From contig VZSF01007685.1 of assembly GCA_013398295.1 (NCBI GenBank), positions 212,224 to 276,223 of the forward strand: a stretch of 64,000 nucleotides of DNA. The letters run 5' to 3'. Of this stretch, positions 13,431-25,300 are shown in pieces. Source of the stretch: Chionis minor (taxonomy: Eukaryota; Chordata; Aves; Charadriiformes; Chionididae). Each line of letters starts with the position of its first letter. The first letter of the stretch is position 1. Made by a program: the position numbers and the translations under genes. A model generated the notes under the pieces. It was not told the origin of the DNA. It ran no database searches and saw only the letters and a list, made by a program, of their open reading frames with translations.

Positions 13431-14884
13431 GCAGGACCAGGGGAGTTCACTGACGGGCAGATCAGTGCGTTATGAAGGGACATCCCAATTAGCAGCTCCT
13501 GGGGAGCAGCAGCTCACCCCACTGACGGGGAAGGTGTGCTGAGACCGGCGCTGTGGGCTGTCGAGTCAGGACACGGGTCCTCCCGTTCTGCCCGTAACCT
13601 TCTGAAAGAGGGAAAAGCCGGGGTTGCCCATGGCAGAGAGCTGGTTGTTCCCGGGTTTTGTTCATTTGCTTTCGGAATTACCTTATTGTTGAACTTCGGG
13701 GATGGGTGGCTCTCTGGAAAGACAACACACCAACTAGTATTAAAGGAAATTTAGGGTTTCTTAGTATTACAATTAGTATTTAAGCGTACCACCCCCCCAC
13801 CCCAAGTCCGGGCTCTCTCTCAAGGAAGAAGGGAATTATTCCCTGGTGCTCGTGTGCTGCCTGGCTGAGAGGAAAGCTTGTTAAGAGGATTTTTCCCGAG
13901 TTCCTCCAGCTCTCCTCGTTACTCCTATTTGATGTGGGCAGATTTGGTATGAAGACAAATGTACCTTCAGTGCTTAGGTAGTGCCAGTATCTACTGAAAT
14001 GATGAATTAAATTACTGCCATGAAGCTTGTTTCACCTTGTGATGTGCACGTTTAATTATTTGACAGGTTTTGATAGAAAGTACAACATATAAGTGTCTGT
14101 ATATTCCTGGCATATGGCTCAATGAAGTGGTCTTTATGTATTCATGCCTTATAAATGGCTTTGAATGCACATCTAACAAGGGACTGTATTAGGCATAATA
14201 GGATAGGTACAGCAAAAAGGAGAATGTTTCAATTGGCATCTAAAAGGCATCAGTTTCTATATGGGATGACAGTGTGAAAGTGCCTCTTAGAATAACCCAC
14301 GAAAAATGCAAGAGATGCGTTAAATGTGAACCCAGGAGGAAGGTCTTGAAGATTGTGCTTGCAGCAAAAATCTGATCAATGGAGAACAGAAAGCGAAACA
14401 ATGGTAAAGCCTGCCAGCTAAGTAGGTCACCAGTTAACAAGACAGTGACTCATGCAGAGAGGGAGAATTTAATTTTTAAACACCAAATCCTCAGTTTGCT
14501 TGAAATAAAATGTATATATAAATTTAGTAGCTGGTCAAATAAGATAAAAATATGTTATATTACTTCATTGTACTGTTTGCAGTTTTTATTATATCTACTT
14601 AAACAATGCTTATTAACTTTTAACATTTAATTCTTGTTATATATGAATTCTTTGTGTTGCTGTTGTCTCTACATACCCAGTTCAGGGCTCATACGAACCA
14701 GTAGCTGCCTGAACAGTGGTAGCTGGTGCGGGTGGTGCAGTCATACGCCGTCTTCCCGTTCACATGGCTTAGTGTGCGAGCAAACGTTTGACCTGGAGAG
14801 ATGCGTAGTTTTTCTGTTAGTGTCGGTCTGTATCGTTCTTCGGATGCTGAGCTAAAATTTCTGGGAGAATGGACTGGTCTGTGT

Positions 14885-14932
14885 TGTCTGCAGACAGATT
14901 GAAGTGCTCTGTGTCCTATCTATGCATAGATA
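14885..14932. repeat. Two perfect palindromes, 12 bp and 16 bp
   Basis: TGTCTGCAGACA at 14885-14896 and TATCTATGCATAGATA at 14917-14932 are each identical to their reverse complement. They lie 20 bp apart in an AT-rich stretch. They might be dimeric transcription-factor sites or chance. Confidence 0.85.
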
Positions 14933-16979
14933 TAACAATATACGTGCGTGTATGAAAAGTGTGATTTATAAAACCATTGATGTATTGCCAGAAAAAGTGG
15001 CTGCCCTATGGATTTAATTGGTATATCCTTTATGTAGCTTAAAGGATGTACGAAGTATAACTAAGGTGACATAATTCAGATCAATGCTTTCCTAACATAT
15101 TTGTTATATGTGAATAGTCAATATTTTAATGCATTGCTCTTTCTCCAAGAACAGCTCTCTCTTCACTTGAACCCCATTTAAAATCTTTCTGCAGTTAGAA
15201 TTAGTATTTTGTCTCACTGATTAATGGAGAAAGATCTATAAGGCATATCTTAAAATCATTTAACAGTAGAACAGTGTGTAATGGTAGTGTCTTTGTAAGA
15301 TGTTTAATAATGACACAAAGAATTTATTCTTCCCTCTCAGATGTCAGCACTGGATTTATGTTAATGAGAGGGACATTCACTGCGGGTCCACGTAGCCACG
15401 GTCTGCGCCTCTGGTAGTCCCGAACCCGAAGGGCTGAGCCGCTTGCAGCGAAGGGTTCAGTCCTGGAAGAAAGTGCTTAATAATGATGGTAGACCACTCA
15501 CAAATGCTATTAGCTCCACTGTTTTCTTTTGCCTGCTGCACAATTCTGTGTCACTGAGCTATTTTGCTCTGTAGTGTTTTTAATGGCTGTGTGGGCTGGT
15601 TGGCAGCGGGTGCGAGTGCGTCGAAGCAGCCCTCAGCCTGAAGACATGGCGATGGGCTGCAAATGGAGAGGCAGGGACGGGGAGGACTGTCCTGTCCGCA
15701 CACGCCCGGAGGAGAACGCCCCGGGGCCCCTTTGGCAGGGTGCAGTTTTAAAACTAAGTGCACTAAATGGAGGATGCTCTTTTTTTGGTCTCCAGAAGGA
15801 TGTATCTTGTTATTTTTTGGTCCCAAGCTGAGCCGAGTTAAGCCTACATCATCCCCTCTTGAACAGAATGTAAAATGTCCACGTGAAGCTATGCACGGAT
15901 TTAATCGGAATAGCTCTTCCAAGCTCTTGAATTCTGAATTGCAGCCAGTGACTAAAGGTGAAATTCTTTCTATTCTTCTGCATTATCCAGACCAACTCGT
16001 TCTCATGAGGTTTTTAAAAGCATCCTTGAGAGATGAGCACAAATTCTAGACAGTGAGAGGAATTCAACTAGCAATAAAATGTTCAATGTCTGGAAAACGT
16101 TTGAAAAGAGAGATTTGAACCCTCACCAAGCTTTATTAGTGGTTGGCAAGAGAGGTATCTGAAGAAATCCTTTAGCAGGGAAGGAATGGAACGGGAATCA
16201 GAAGAATGTTTTAAACAAAAGCAGAGTAATTTTTGTGGAAAATTTCAAACAATTTTGCATGCAAGCAGCTGCTAATTTGCACCTTTTCAATCAAAACCAT
16301 TTCTCCTCCGTTAGCCAGTTCATGGGCAGATGCTTCCTTTGTCTTCATGGCACATGGCCATGCCAGACTTCCCGAAATGACGGGTTTCTTTTGGTAGTAA
16401 TCTCTTGATTGCTTTCCTCCATCACACCTCCACTACCTGCTGGCGGCGGGTGCCTGGTGCCACCCCGGTGCTCTGTGTGGGTTTGCGGGGGCGGCTGGGT
16501 TTGCATTCCCTTCCGGTAGGTGTTTTTGCAACTACGTGCTTGTAGGCGTTGGTCTAAACTAATGAAATGCGTATGTATTTTTAGAGATGACGTGAATTTT
16601 GGATTAATTAAGACTGTAAGTTCCAGGCTCCTTCTTTAGATGTGAGCTCTTATTAATATTTATAAAAAACTATTACATATTAATGCATTCATAATACATA
16701 AGATATGTGGCACTATCAGTTTTAATAGATTTTTTAGGACATCATTGTAACGGTGAGGATGTTCTCCTCTGCCCTTCTTAGAGTTGGAAGAGTAACCGTA
16801 TGGATTTATTCTCCCAGTGTTTATACAAGATTTTTTGAAAAGCCTCCTTTTTAATTACCTTGCTAGTCTATCAATAAAAGGCTGCAGGCAATGTAATTTC
16901 AGCTGCAAGTAGTTGTACAACCTGCAATCAGAACTCAAGGAGCAAAATGGCTGTAGGTGTGAACCTGATTGAATCCAAT

Positions 16980-17275
16980 ACACGGCGCTGCCGCTGGAGA
17001 ATGCGAATGAGCGGGGAGCTGGGGCTGCTCCAGAGGTGACCGGTGGAGGGTGGGAGCCTCCCGAGAAGCTCGGCACCGTCCCGCGAGCAGTGCGGGCGCG
17101 CGGCCCCCTCGGCACACCATGCCGGGAGAGCTCGGCTGCGGCCTCGCTGCCTCGGTGCCCGCTGAGGGACCTGCCGGGGGTCTGCTGCGCTTCGGCTGTA
17201 GAGGGGCCGTGGTGTCGGGCACGCGCAGAGCAGAGCTGGGAGCAGGGACCGAGGGACAGGAGGGGTGACCGGCTT
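16980..17275. promoter_or_regulatory. CpG-rich island
   Basis: A hand count gives about 30 CpGs in 295 bp, against very few in the surrounding AT-rich sequence (16560-16900 and 17480-17760). It overlaps ORFs in several frames that look like by-products of GC richness. It is a candidate orphan promoter or enhancer. Confidence 0.4.
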
Positions 17276-18594
17276 ATCACTTGCTGTCCCGCATACCCGA
17301 AATCACTTCAGACTTGTTAGCTGGAAGGGAGTCACGTTTTCATGGATGAAAAAGAAGCTTCTATATTTTAGTCCTCCAGAAAGCGTCTGTTTTAAAAAAT
17401 AAAGCAACTAAGGTCTGGGCTTCTGGTATCACAGTTTCCGTGCACGTTTGTACCGGTGTTTGGCTAAACTTTGCCAAGCTCCTTCCTCTGCAGTAATTAG
17501 GATTCCATATTTTTTTGAAATCTTTTTAGCATTCCTCATTTCAAAGGTAATTTGCTTTCAGAACAACCCAATTAGAGGTGAATCACTCTATATATGTGCA
17601 ATTCTGCGCTAATTGCTTTATTTGATCATTTTATATTTATAAGGTAAATGCCTTATTTTCTTTAGAAGGGAGCAATCATTGCCTCCCACCTATTGCGTCT
17701 CAAGGTCTTTTCCATTTTGTGGTTGGCTGTTAGCAATAAAGAATAATGTTATTACATGGTTGTTCAGAGAATTATGCAATTTGCAAAAGAGTCGCGCGAA
17801 GAAGCCATCCCAGGCTATTTGAAGGAGGCTGCGTGAAGGGCTCGGGAGCCCGGTGCCAGGCAGCCGTGCTTGTCCTGTTTGACATCACGGGCGCGGGAGC
17901 GCGGATCCTGCTGCGGCACCTGCTGGGAAAAACCCTGGTCCAGGAGATGGAAAAGGAATTTCAGTGATTTGAAGCTGGTTGTGGCGCTGTGGAGAGATCT
18001 GATACCGCTTCCTGGCCCCAGCTGATGGTGGTGTTCACGTTAAACTTTGGCTGCGTGCACGATGCTGTGGCCTGGGCTGGATTAGTTTTCTGGATTGAAG
18101 TATTTATCTTCTAGTTTTGTAGTAAAGATACATAAATAGTTAAGGGCAAGCCCTTTTTTCTGTGTTTTGTTACCTGAGTTTAGGATTAATTCTGAATTGG
18201 TCCACAGTGGTCTTAAATAAAAATAACTTTAAAATATTTTGCTATTAGCATATGTTGGCAGGAATAAGCATGAAACCAGGCCCGGTTTTCAGTCGGCCTC
18301 ACAGTGTGAGAGCTCCAGCTCTGAATGTTCACAGCATGTTCTTTAGGCTGTGTTAATATACATCAATTCTCAGACAAAGTAACGTTGAACATTTGCAGTC
18401 GGAATTTTTATGAGCTGGGTCAGCTGCAGCAATCTTACTGTAAGTGCCACAGCTCTGAGCATGATGGCACCCAGAGCTCTCCTCTCTCTCCTGGTTCTCC
18501 TCGGAGCGGGTCGCTCTGACATTGCACACACACCTCTTTTTCCAAAGCTCTTAAATCAGAAAAACAGTGAGCATGCTTCAAGTCCAGACCGAGA

Positions 18595-18606
18595 AAGAAA
18601 GCTAAA

Positions 18607-18638
<32 letters not shown>

Positions 18639-18653
18639 TTTAAGAAAGCTAAA
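18595..18653. repeat. T19 tract flanked by 12-bp direct repeats
   Basis: AAGAAAGCTAAA occurs at 18595-18606 and again at 18642-18653. Between them lies TTTTAAAATTTTTTAA followed by T19 (18623-18641). The arrangement resembles a target-site duplication around a poly(A) insertion on the minus strand, but local slippage could also produce it. Confidence 0.7.
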
Positions 18654-21600
18654 GCTAAAATTTTGAGCAGTGGAGGTAAAAATGAAACAGACAGTGGGTA
18701 AACTGCCGGATTGACCCGTGGAAGCAGGTAACAAGCCAGCCCTGGCAAGAGTCAGATGAATATGCCAAGCCACATTCATGTGGCATTAAAAATGTCTATT
18801 TCCTTAAAAACCAACATAATAACAGATGACACCATGATTTGAAACCTGCAGCAGATTTTCATGGGAGAGAAAGTAAGTTCTGTCTTTTAAAATTAAATGA
18901 ATAAATTAATAATAGGTAAGTTTTCTGGTGGTATTTACAACATTGACACTTGGAACTTTTGCTTTATTTGTACTTTCAAGGATACTCTAGCCAAATTAGC
19001 AATATAAAACTTGCTGTCTTGTAACGTTTCGAAGTTGCGGGCAGCACTATCCATCTATAGCAGAATCCCATCTAACAAGCCAGCGGCAAGAAAAGAAATT
19101 GGCACAAATTCAATTCATTCAGGCTGGAAATAAGATTGAGGAATACCATCACCTTAATTCATTATTATTTTCACTATGTGAATTGTAATCTTGTTGTTAC
19201 CCTTTATGCCATCCTTAAGGTAATTCTGTTCTCTGGGGAGTTTCAAATATCTCTTGCCAGGTAGCGCTGCTAGAAATGCACGTTGGGGCTCAGCACAGCG
19301 AGCGCTGCGGGGTAATTACAGGGGACACGCAATCTCGCTGGAAAACCCGGGCAGCACCTGTAGAGGCAGGGAAGGTGCTGTGCTCGCTGTGCTGCCTGGC
19401 AGCTGCTAATGGTGTTGTTATACAGGTGTGTATTAGATTAAACTGTTTGCTCATCCCATTACGCATTTCCCTGGTAATCACAACTGCAGCGCCGAGAGCT
19501 CCCGGGATCCGAGCAGGCCACGAGAACGCACTGAAATGTGCTTCCTACCACCAGCTGTGTTGGAAATAAGCTTTTGTGAGTCATTTCCAAACCCACTGGA
19601 CCAAACAGCGGAGCGGTGAGACCTCGGAGCCTGCGGCACAGGGAAAGCTTGGGAAAGGCGTTGGAAACTTCTGTTCTTTTGGCCTCGGTGCAGCAAAGCA
19701 GAGTGTGTTCCCCCAGCTCGGCTGCGGGCTCCCCTGCTGCGGGGCTGAGCGCCGGCCCCGTTCCCTTCGGCATTCGGCGCCCGGGGCTGCGGGCCCTGCG
19801 CCGGGGGCGGCTGGGTCAAGCAGAGCGGGTTTCGTGGTGGGGGTGACCGAAAAAGGAGATGCTTGGTAAAACGACCCTCTCCTCGCTGGCAGGAGAGCGG
19901 GGTCCAGCCGGGCAGGGCAGCCAGGCCAGCAGGAGCCCCAGCCCGCAGGTACCAGTGCAACCTTCCTTCTTTGAGGGCCAAGCCAGTGCCAAGGGCAGAG
20001 TGCTTCTGCAGCCTGCGCAGGTGGCTCAGCAGTGGGCTGGAAGGGCAGCTGCCGCACGACGGACCGTGTGCTCCGGCTCTGCCGTGGTCCCTTGTCTGAG
20101 CCTGGTCCCCTCCCTCCCCTCCCTCCCCTCCCTCGTGGCCACCGGAAAGCGGCGTGGGGGCAGCAGGAGCGTGGATGGGCAGAGCTGTTGGCTCCTCTGG
20201 CTGGTGAGGGCACCTCCCCGTCCCCGTTGGGTACCTCTGTCCACCCCTGCCTTCATCGCACCCGACAGCTTCGTCCCCGCTTGGTAACCGCAGGCGCTGG
20301 GCTGAGGCCAGGCTTGACAGTGTGATGGAGAACACGTGCTGACGCGCAGGACAAATTGCTGTAGCCAAGCTGTGGTAACAGCCTGTAATGCAGAGCGCAA
20401 AGAAAACAAACACCACCTGGAAGGTGCAGGCGGGACGGGCGTCCCTGCGGCCCCGTGCTGAGACCCTGCGGGGGCAGCTCCCCTGGCTGCCCCGGGTCCC
20501 CACCGACTGCCCGACCCCTGGCGAGCAACAAACTCCTGCATCTAGATGGCTATAAAAATACATGATGGGGGATATCTGCAAGAGCATCAATCTTCATGAG
20601 TGAGGAGAGGATGGAGTAGGGGAGTCACAAGTGAGTTATCCTGTCGCTCCTGACAAATGAAGATAAATTGTGTGACACCGGCTATTTATTTATACACTTA
20701 GCTGGGTGTGCATATGGCTATGAGCAGGAGGAGCAGCCTGACGTCGCGTATGTAACTGTGTGCTGTAAAGGCCTGTAAAGGGAGAGCTTTGGGTGGTTAT
20801 TGCTGCGTATGGTCAAAACAGTCGATGACGTGTCTCCACAGAAAGCTTCAGATGGCGAATTTCGTGTTGGTGGCTGAGGGGGGCAGTGGCTGAAACAAGC
20901 CCAGCATTTCGGTTCCACGGGTGAAGCTCGTGCTGGTCAGTGGGGCAGCATGGCAGCTCTGTGCCCTCCTGTGAGGATGGAGCACACAACTGTTCGGGGA
21001 AGTGACAAACTTCTTTTCTACAAGAAAACCTAAAACCAGGGGACGGACCAGTCCCCTTGTCTTTGGAAAACAAACAGTAGGTGAAAAAGGGGTGGCATAT
21101 TGGAGAAATAACTGCTTTTCTCTGCTAGCCAGGTTGCACGCACGTTTCTTTCTGTTGGTTTGCAATTCACTGGCTCCTGGTCAGGGGCAGGATAGTGTTT
21201 GCAAACGCTGCACTGACATACGGAATTTGCCACCTTCCGGCTCACGGATGCTCTGCCTGGTGGCCTCGTGCATCACTTGTGTGTGGAAATGAGTGGGCAG
21301 GAGAAGCTCTTTTTGAACGGATACTGTGCTTGGTGTGTCGGGGGGGAATTCTGAACGCAGAACAAACACGGATTTCTGCTGGAGCCAGGCTCCGGGAGGA
21401 GCAGCCTGTCTCTGCCGGAGGAGCGCAGCATCCCCGGGGATGCGGTGGAGGGCGATGGCCAAGCTGTCCCCATGCTCTGCCCGGGATGGCAGTGCCAGGC
21501 TGGGGCTGTGCGACGTGACACAACAGAGGCTGTCGGCCGGGACCGGCGGGGATGCTTTGCTGAAATATTCCTGAGCAGAGGGAGTTGATTAGGGAAAAAA

Positions 21601-24600
21601 TCCTCATAGTTGTGCTGGATCTGTGTTCTTATTGGGAATAAATTGATAGAGTTAAGCTCCTGTTGTCCCACATCAGAGCAAAAAGAAGCTCCTTTTCTGC
21701 AGATTGCTATCTCAGAAAGAATTGTAGATGCAAATAGCAACACTTGTCTCATACCCTGATTGTTTTCAGCAGCTGCCTAGCTAGACTATAAGCACCCATT
21801 AAAAATGAATGTCTGCATTCGCTGGTGACAAGTTTTGAAATGTGGGCCCATAGCGTGAGGAGATGTTTTATCTCTACCATGGCTGTGTCAGAGCTCTGTC
21901 AGTCCTGTGGCAGCGTCAGGAGAATTGATGAACCCGACACGGTGGTGTCCCCTCCGCCGCATCAACTCTGCCAGGCTGGGGTTAGCCCTGCTCCTCAGCT
22001 GTGGGGCATCCTCGTAGCCCGTGAGCGTGGCTGGGCTCTGTGCTCTTCCCAAGCTGGCACCGTGCAGCCGGCATGGGAGCGCAGCACCCACCACAAACGA
22101 CCTGTGGCCGTGCCCCGCAGAGCTGAAGCTCGCAGGACGTGTTCCTCGCCTTGTCTGCAGCATCTGGCACTTAAACTGCATCCTCCCCTTATCAGCATTC
22201 TGAGAGGGCAGCTGGCCTCGTGCACGCCGTGCCCAGGTTCCGGTCTTTGTCATGCCAGGCGATTCCTGGAGTTGCCCTGAGGGTGAGGCACCTGCTGGTG
22301 TCTCAGTGGTCTCCTGTCCTTGCAGGTGGAAGGTGCCACCAGTCACACTGGGACGCTCGACCCCAGCCTGTGGATCACGCCTGCCTTGTGCGTGGCCGCC
22401 TGGCGAGCCCCGAGGTGCTCCGTGCGGGGCCACTGTGCGAGGCGCTGGCAGCGTGTGCGCCTGTAGCGCCTGGAGCGTTTCGACTGTCGGTGGCACTCTG
22501 TTTGCACTCGTAAGTCACTGCTCTCTTCGTGGCAGTTGCTGTTGATAACCTGCTTCTCCGGCCGCCACGGGACCCCGTGTGACCCGCTGCCCACCACGCA
22601 CGCCCCGTCCGAGCCCCGGCACAGCGGCATCGCGGCTCCGCTCTCACCACCAGCGTATCGGGGGGACATGGTGCTCCCAGCTGCGCCCTTCGGCGAGCAC
22701 CGATTCGGGGTTGGGTTTCGCTCCTGTTTGGGGAGGGAGTCCTGGACAGGCCCCGCAGGCTGAGAGCGGCTGTGCACGGCGTGTCGGGATGGGCAGCCAG
22801 AACGCATCGTCACGGACCGTGAGCAGGAGAGAGCGCCGAGAGGCTGGAGAGGAACTTAAAAACTGATGTAAAATGCCAGGGCTGCCATAGCCTGCCTGCG
22901 GGCTGTTAGGCAGATCTTTCATTTTTCCAACAAAAAAATCACCTGTCCATCAAACTAAATGAGGCCAAACAATAATAAGCCTTATTTTGTTGAATTTGCT
23001 ATTTAGATAATTTTTTTCTCAAGTCACATCTGGATCGAAAGCAAAATGTAATAGATGGTTTCCCATGAGAAGTTGCATCTTCTCTAAAACATAATGAAAA
23101 TATTTCCCCCCCCAACTCTCCTTAGTCTCTTTGTCGCTCAGTTACACGTGTCCGTATGGTCCCATGTAGTGTCTGAAAATTTTCAGCTTCCTTGCTCAAG
23201 CGAAATACAAAACTTGGAGCCGATATCATCACTGTCAATGAAGAAAGTGAAATAAAATGGAAATAAAGCTATTTGAACTCCCAGATAATATTAATGCAGA
23301 ACAAATAGGTATAAACAGGCCGAAAATAATTTTAGATGAAAAATGAGAAAGAAAAATCAGCCTGTCAAGAGACAGAACCTGAAAGAGCCTTCCAAAAGAA
23401 ATACGGGGGAATAAAAAAAAAAGCACCAGCAATTATCAAGTGTATCTTCACTTTATACATTACATGTCAGGATTATATGGCAGGTCTGAAAGAGATCATG
23501 GGAGACTTTTCCTAGCTGATGCTTTCTGGGATGGATCTCTTTGTTTTCCTGAAGCCCACAGCACTATGAAGATTGAAATCTGTAATTTTGAGAGATCTGT
23601 ATTGTTGGAACAAAGCACTGATGGAGTGTAATCCCTGATGTTTTGCAGCGTCTGCAGCACACGTCTAATTGAGGGAGTCATGAAGATGCAGGATGTGTGG
23701 GCCTGGGAGAGCATCATGCACTTTGCATTATGCATCTTTATAGAAGCAAATTTATTTTCAAATTAACCCTCAGCTCAGTGGAGTCCCACTAATCCTTTTA
23801 CAAAGGCATGAACTGCTAATCCAAGTCCTGCACTGGGCGGGCTGCTCTTTGAGTAGCTACCTCGATTAGTTTTCATGTTTAAAATGAAATTTGTATTATT
23901 TGTATCAGGAGAGCAGTTTAAACTGGGGGGTGACTTTTTCTACTCTGGAGAGGCTTCCTGGGAGAGAGCTGGTATGAAACCTTCCTGCCAGGTCTCTTCC
24001 TAAAACACAAAGCTGCAGCAGATGAGGTATCGCGTCCTCCAGTTTCCTGGGATGTGGATTACAGTTGGCTCCTGCTTATGGAACAGCGGAAAGGTGTTAT
24101 GCTAATACAGTGCCATGACTTCTGCCTGGGGCAGATCGTGCAAATGGGGATGAAAGCCAGGGGGAGGGCTCTGCACCGGCGGGGTACGGGCCTGGAATAG
24201 CTGACGAGTGCCACGCTGCAGGAGGCGCGTGTAGCCTGGGCTGTGCCTCGTGGTTACTTGTTATCTTCCATCAATATGTTGATAAACTGTTATCACTAAA
24301 TTATTCTCACAAGCTTCACATGAGTCGGGTATGAAATCCATTACTGTCTGTCATACCGCTTGGCTAATGGAAGGAAACCCTGTTTTCTCCATTAGATTTT
24401 GGTTGGATTCCTTTATCTGCCCATTACTCCTCCTGTAACTCCTTCTAATGGCATCAGGCTAATACAAAATGACAAAGAATCAGAAAAAATGACACTGAAA
24501 TTGGGGGAGCTGTAAAAGCCCGTAGTGCCCCTACTTGGCCTCATTAAGGGACGTGGAGTCTGAAATAGTTTAAAGATTTGTCCGTTCAGTGACTGATCCT

Positions 24601-24918
24601 ATGAGCTGATTTCTTTTGCTTAAAAAAAATGAAAAGTAATTTTTGTTTTCAATAAATTCAGTTATACAAATGTCATGACACAAAAAAACACTTACTGTGA
24701 TTAGTGCAATAGCTTCTCTGATCCCTTTGTCTTTATAAAAAGCACATGGCCTGGCTGCCTTATAGTTTACTATTGTTCTATTAATTAAATCTTCCAACAG
24801 TCATTCCTATCAAAAAGAAAAAAAAAAAAAAAGGGATTTGTGATCCAAACCAGCCAGCCAAAAACCATAGCCAGTTTGCAAACAGCCAGAAAGGAACACT
24901 AACAAGCAGAAATGCAAT
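18654..24918. other. Intergenic, GC-rich centre and AT-rich right flank
   Basis: A GC-rich block at 19590-20540 and another at 21350-22860 hold many overlapping ORFs, the longest 370 codons at 19478-20590 (-), with open frames on the opposite strand as well. This pattern comes from a low stop frequency and not from a gene. 22920-23480 and 24260-24830 are AT-rich, with an A16 run ending near 24832. Confidence 0.6.
20107..20134 (-). repeat. (CCCCTCCCT)n tract, G-quadruplex motif on minus strand
   Basis: Alternating CCCC and CCC runs separated by single T's give, on the minus strand, at least six G-runs of three or four with one-base loops. This is a strong G-quadruplex pattern. It lies within a broad GC-rich block (19590-20540). 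Confidence 0.9.
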
Positions 24919-25300
24919 GCTCGTCCGCGCTGCTGTCCCGCAGCCCCGCCGTTTGGGGTGTCCCTGCGTGCTGTGAGGGCTCCTGCGGCCGCGTCCCCCT
25001 GTGGCCAGTGGCGCTGCCGTGGCCGGAGAGCGGGGCCGGGCAGCACAGGGGCGAAGCGAGCCCGACCCCGGGGCCGTTGGGCAGCGGGACGGCTCCGCTG
25101 CGCCTCGACCCGCTGCAGCCGGGTGCAGGGCCATTGCGCACAGAGGTGTGAAGTCCCGTCCCGCTGCCGGAGCCTCCCGCGGGCTGCCCGGGTGCGCGGC
25201 GCTGGTCACGGGTGGGCACGGGCACCTTACGCCCGCGCGGAGCTGGGCTGAGGTAAGGAGGGAGGCGCGTCTGCGAGGGCTCGCGACGAGGCCCAGCCAT
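24919..25300 (+). promoter_or_regulatory. CpG island, candidate promoter in the gene desert
   Basis: By hand count there are about 50 CpG dinucleotides in roughly 380 bp of about 70% GC sequence, near the number expected without CpG depletion. CTGAG|GTAAGG at 25248-25258 is a near-consensus splice donor on the plus strand, just inside the right edge. The block is flanked by AT-rich sequence (24260-24830) on the left. Vertebrate CpG islands of this density usually mark a promoter. No known coding exon starts here, so a non-coding transcript is the likeliest candidate; direction is inferred only from the donor. Confidence 0.5.

Larger units (their letters stand above)
13431..18594. other. Intergenic, AT-rich with one CpG island
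   Basis: Long AT-rich stretches (13960-14660, 14880-15330, 16040-16320, 16560-16860, 17480-17760, 18100-18260) surround the CpG island at 16980-17275. TAATTA-type cores are frequent, so this is a reasonable place to look for conserved non-coding elements. A C-rich run lies at 13791-13802. No gene is supported. Confidence 0.6.

Noticed and set aside
19478..20590. Longest open frame in the window, 370 codons on the minus strand
   Set aside because: It lies in a GC-rich block where frames on both strands are open simultaneously. Its translation is low-complexity (Gly, Pro, Arg, Ser rich) with no recognisable domain and no splice or promoter evidence.
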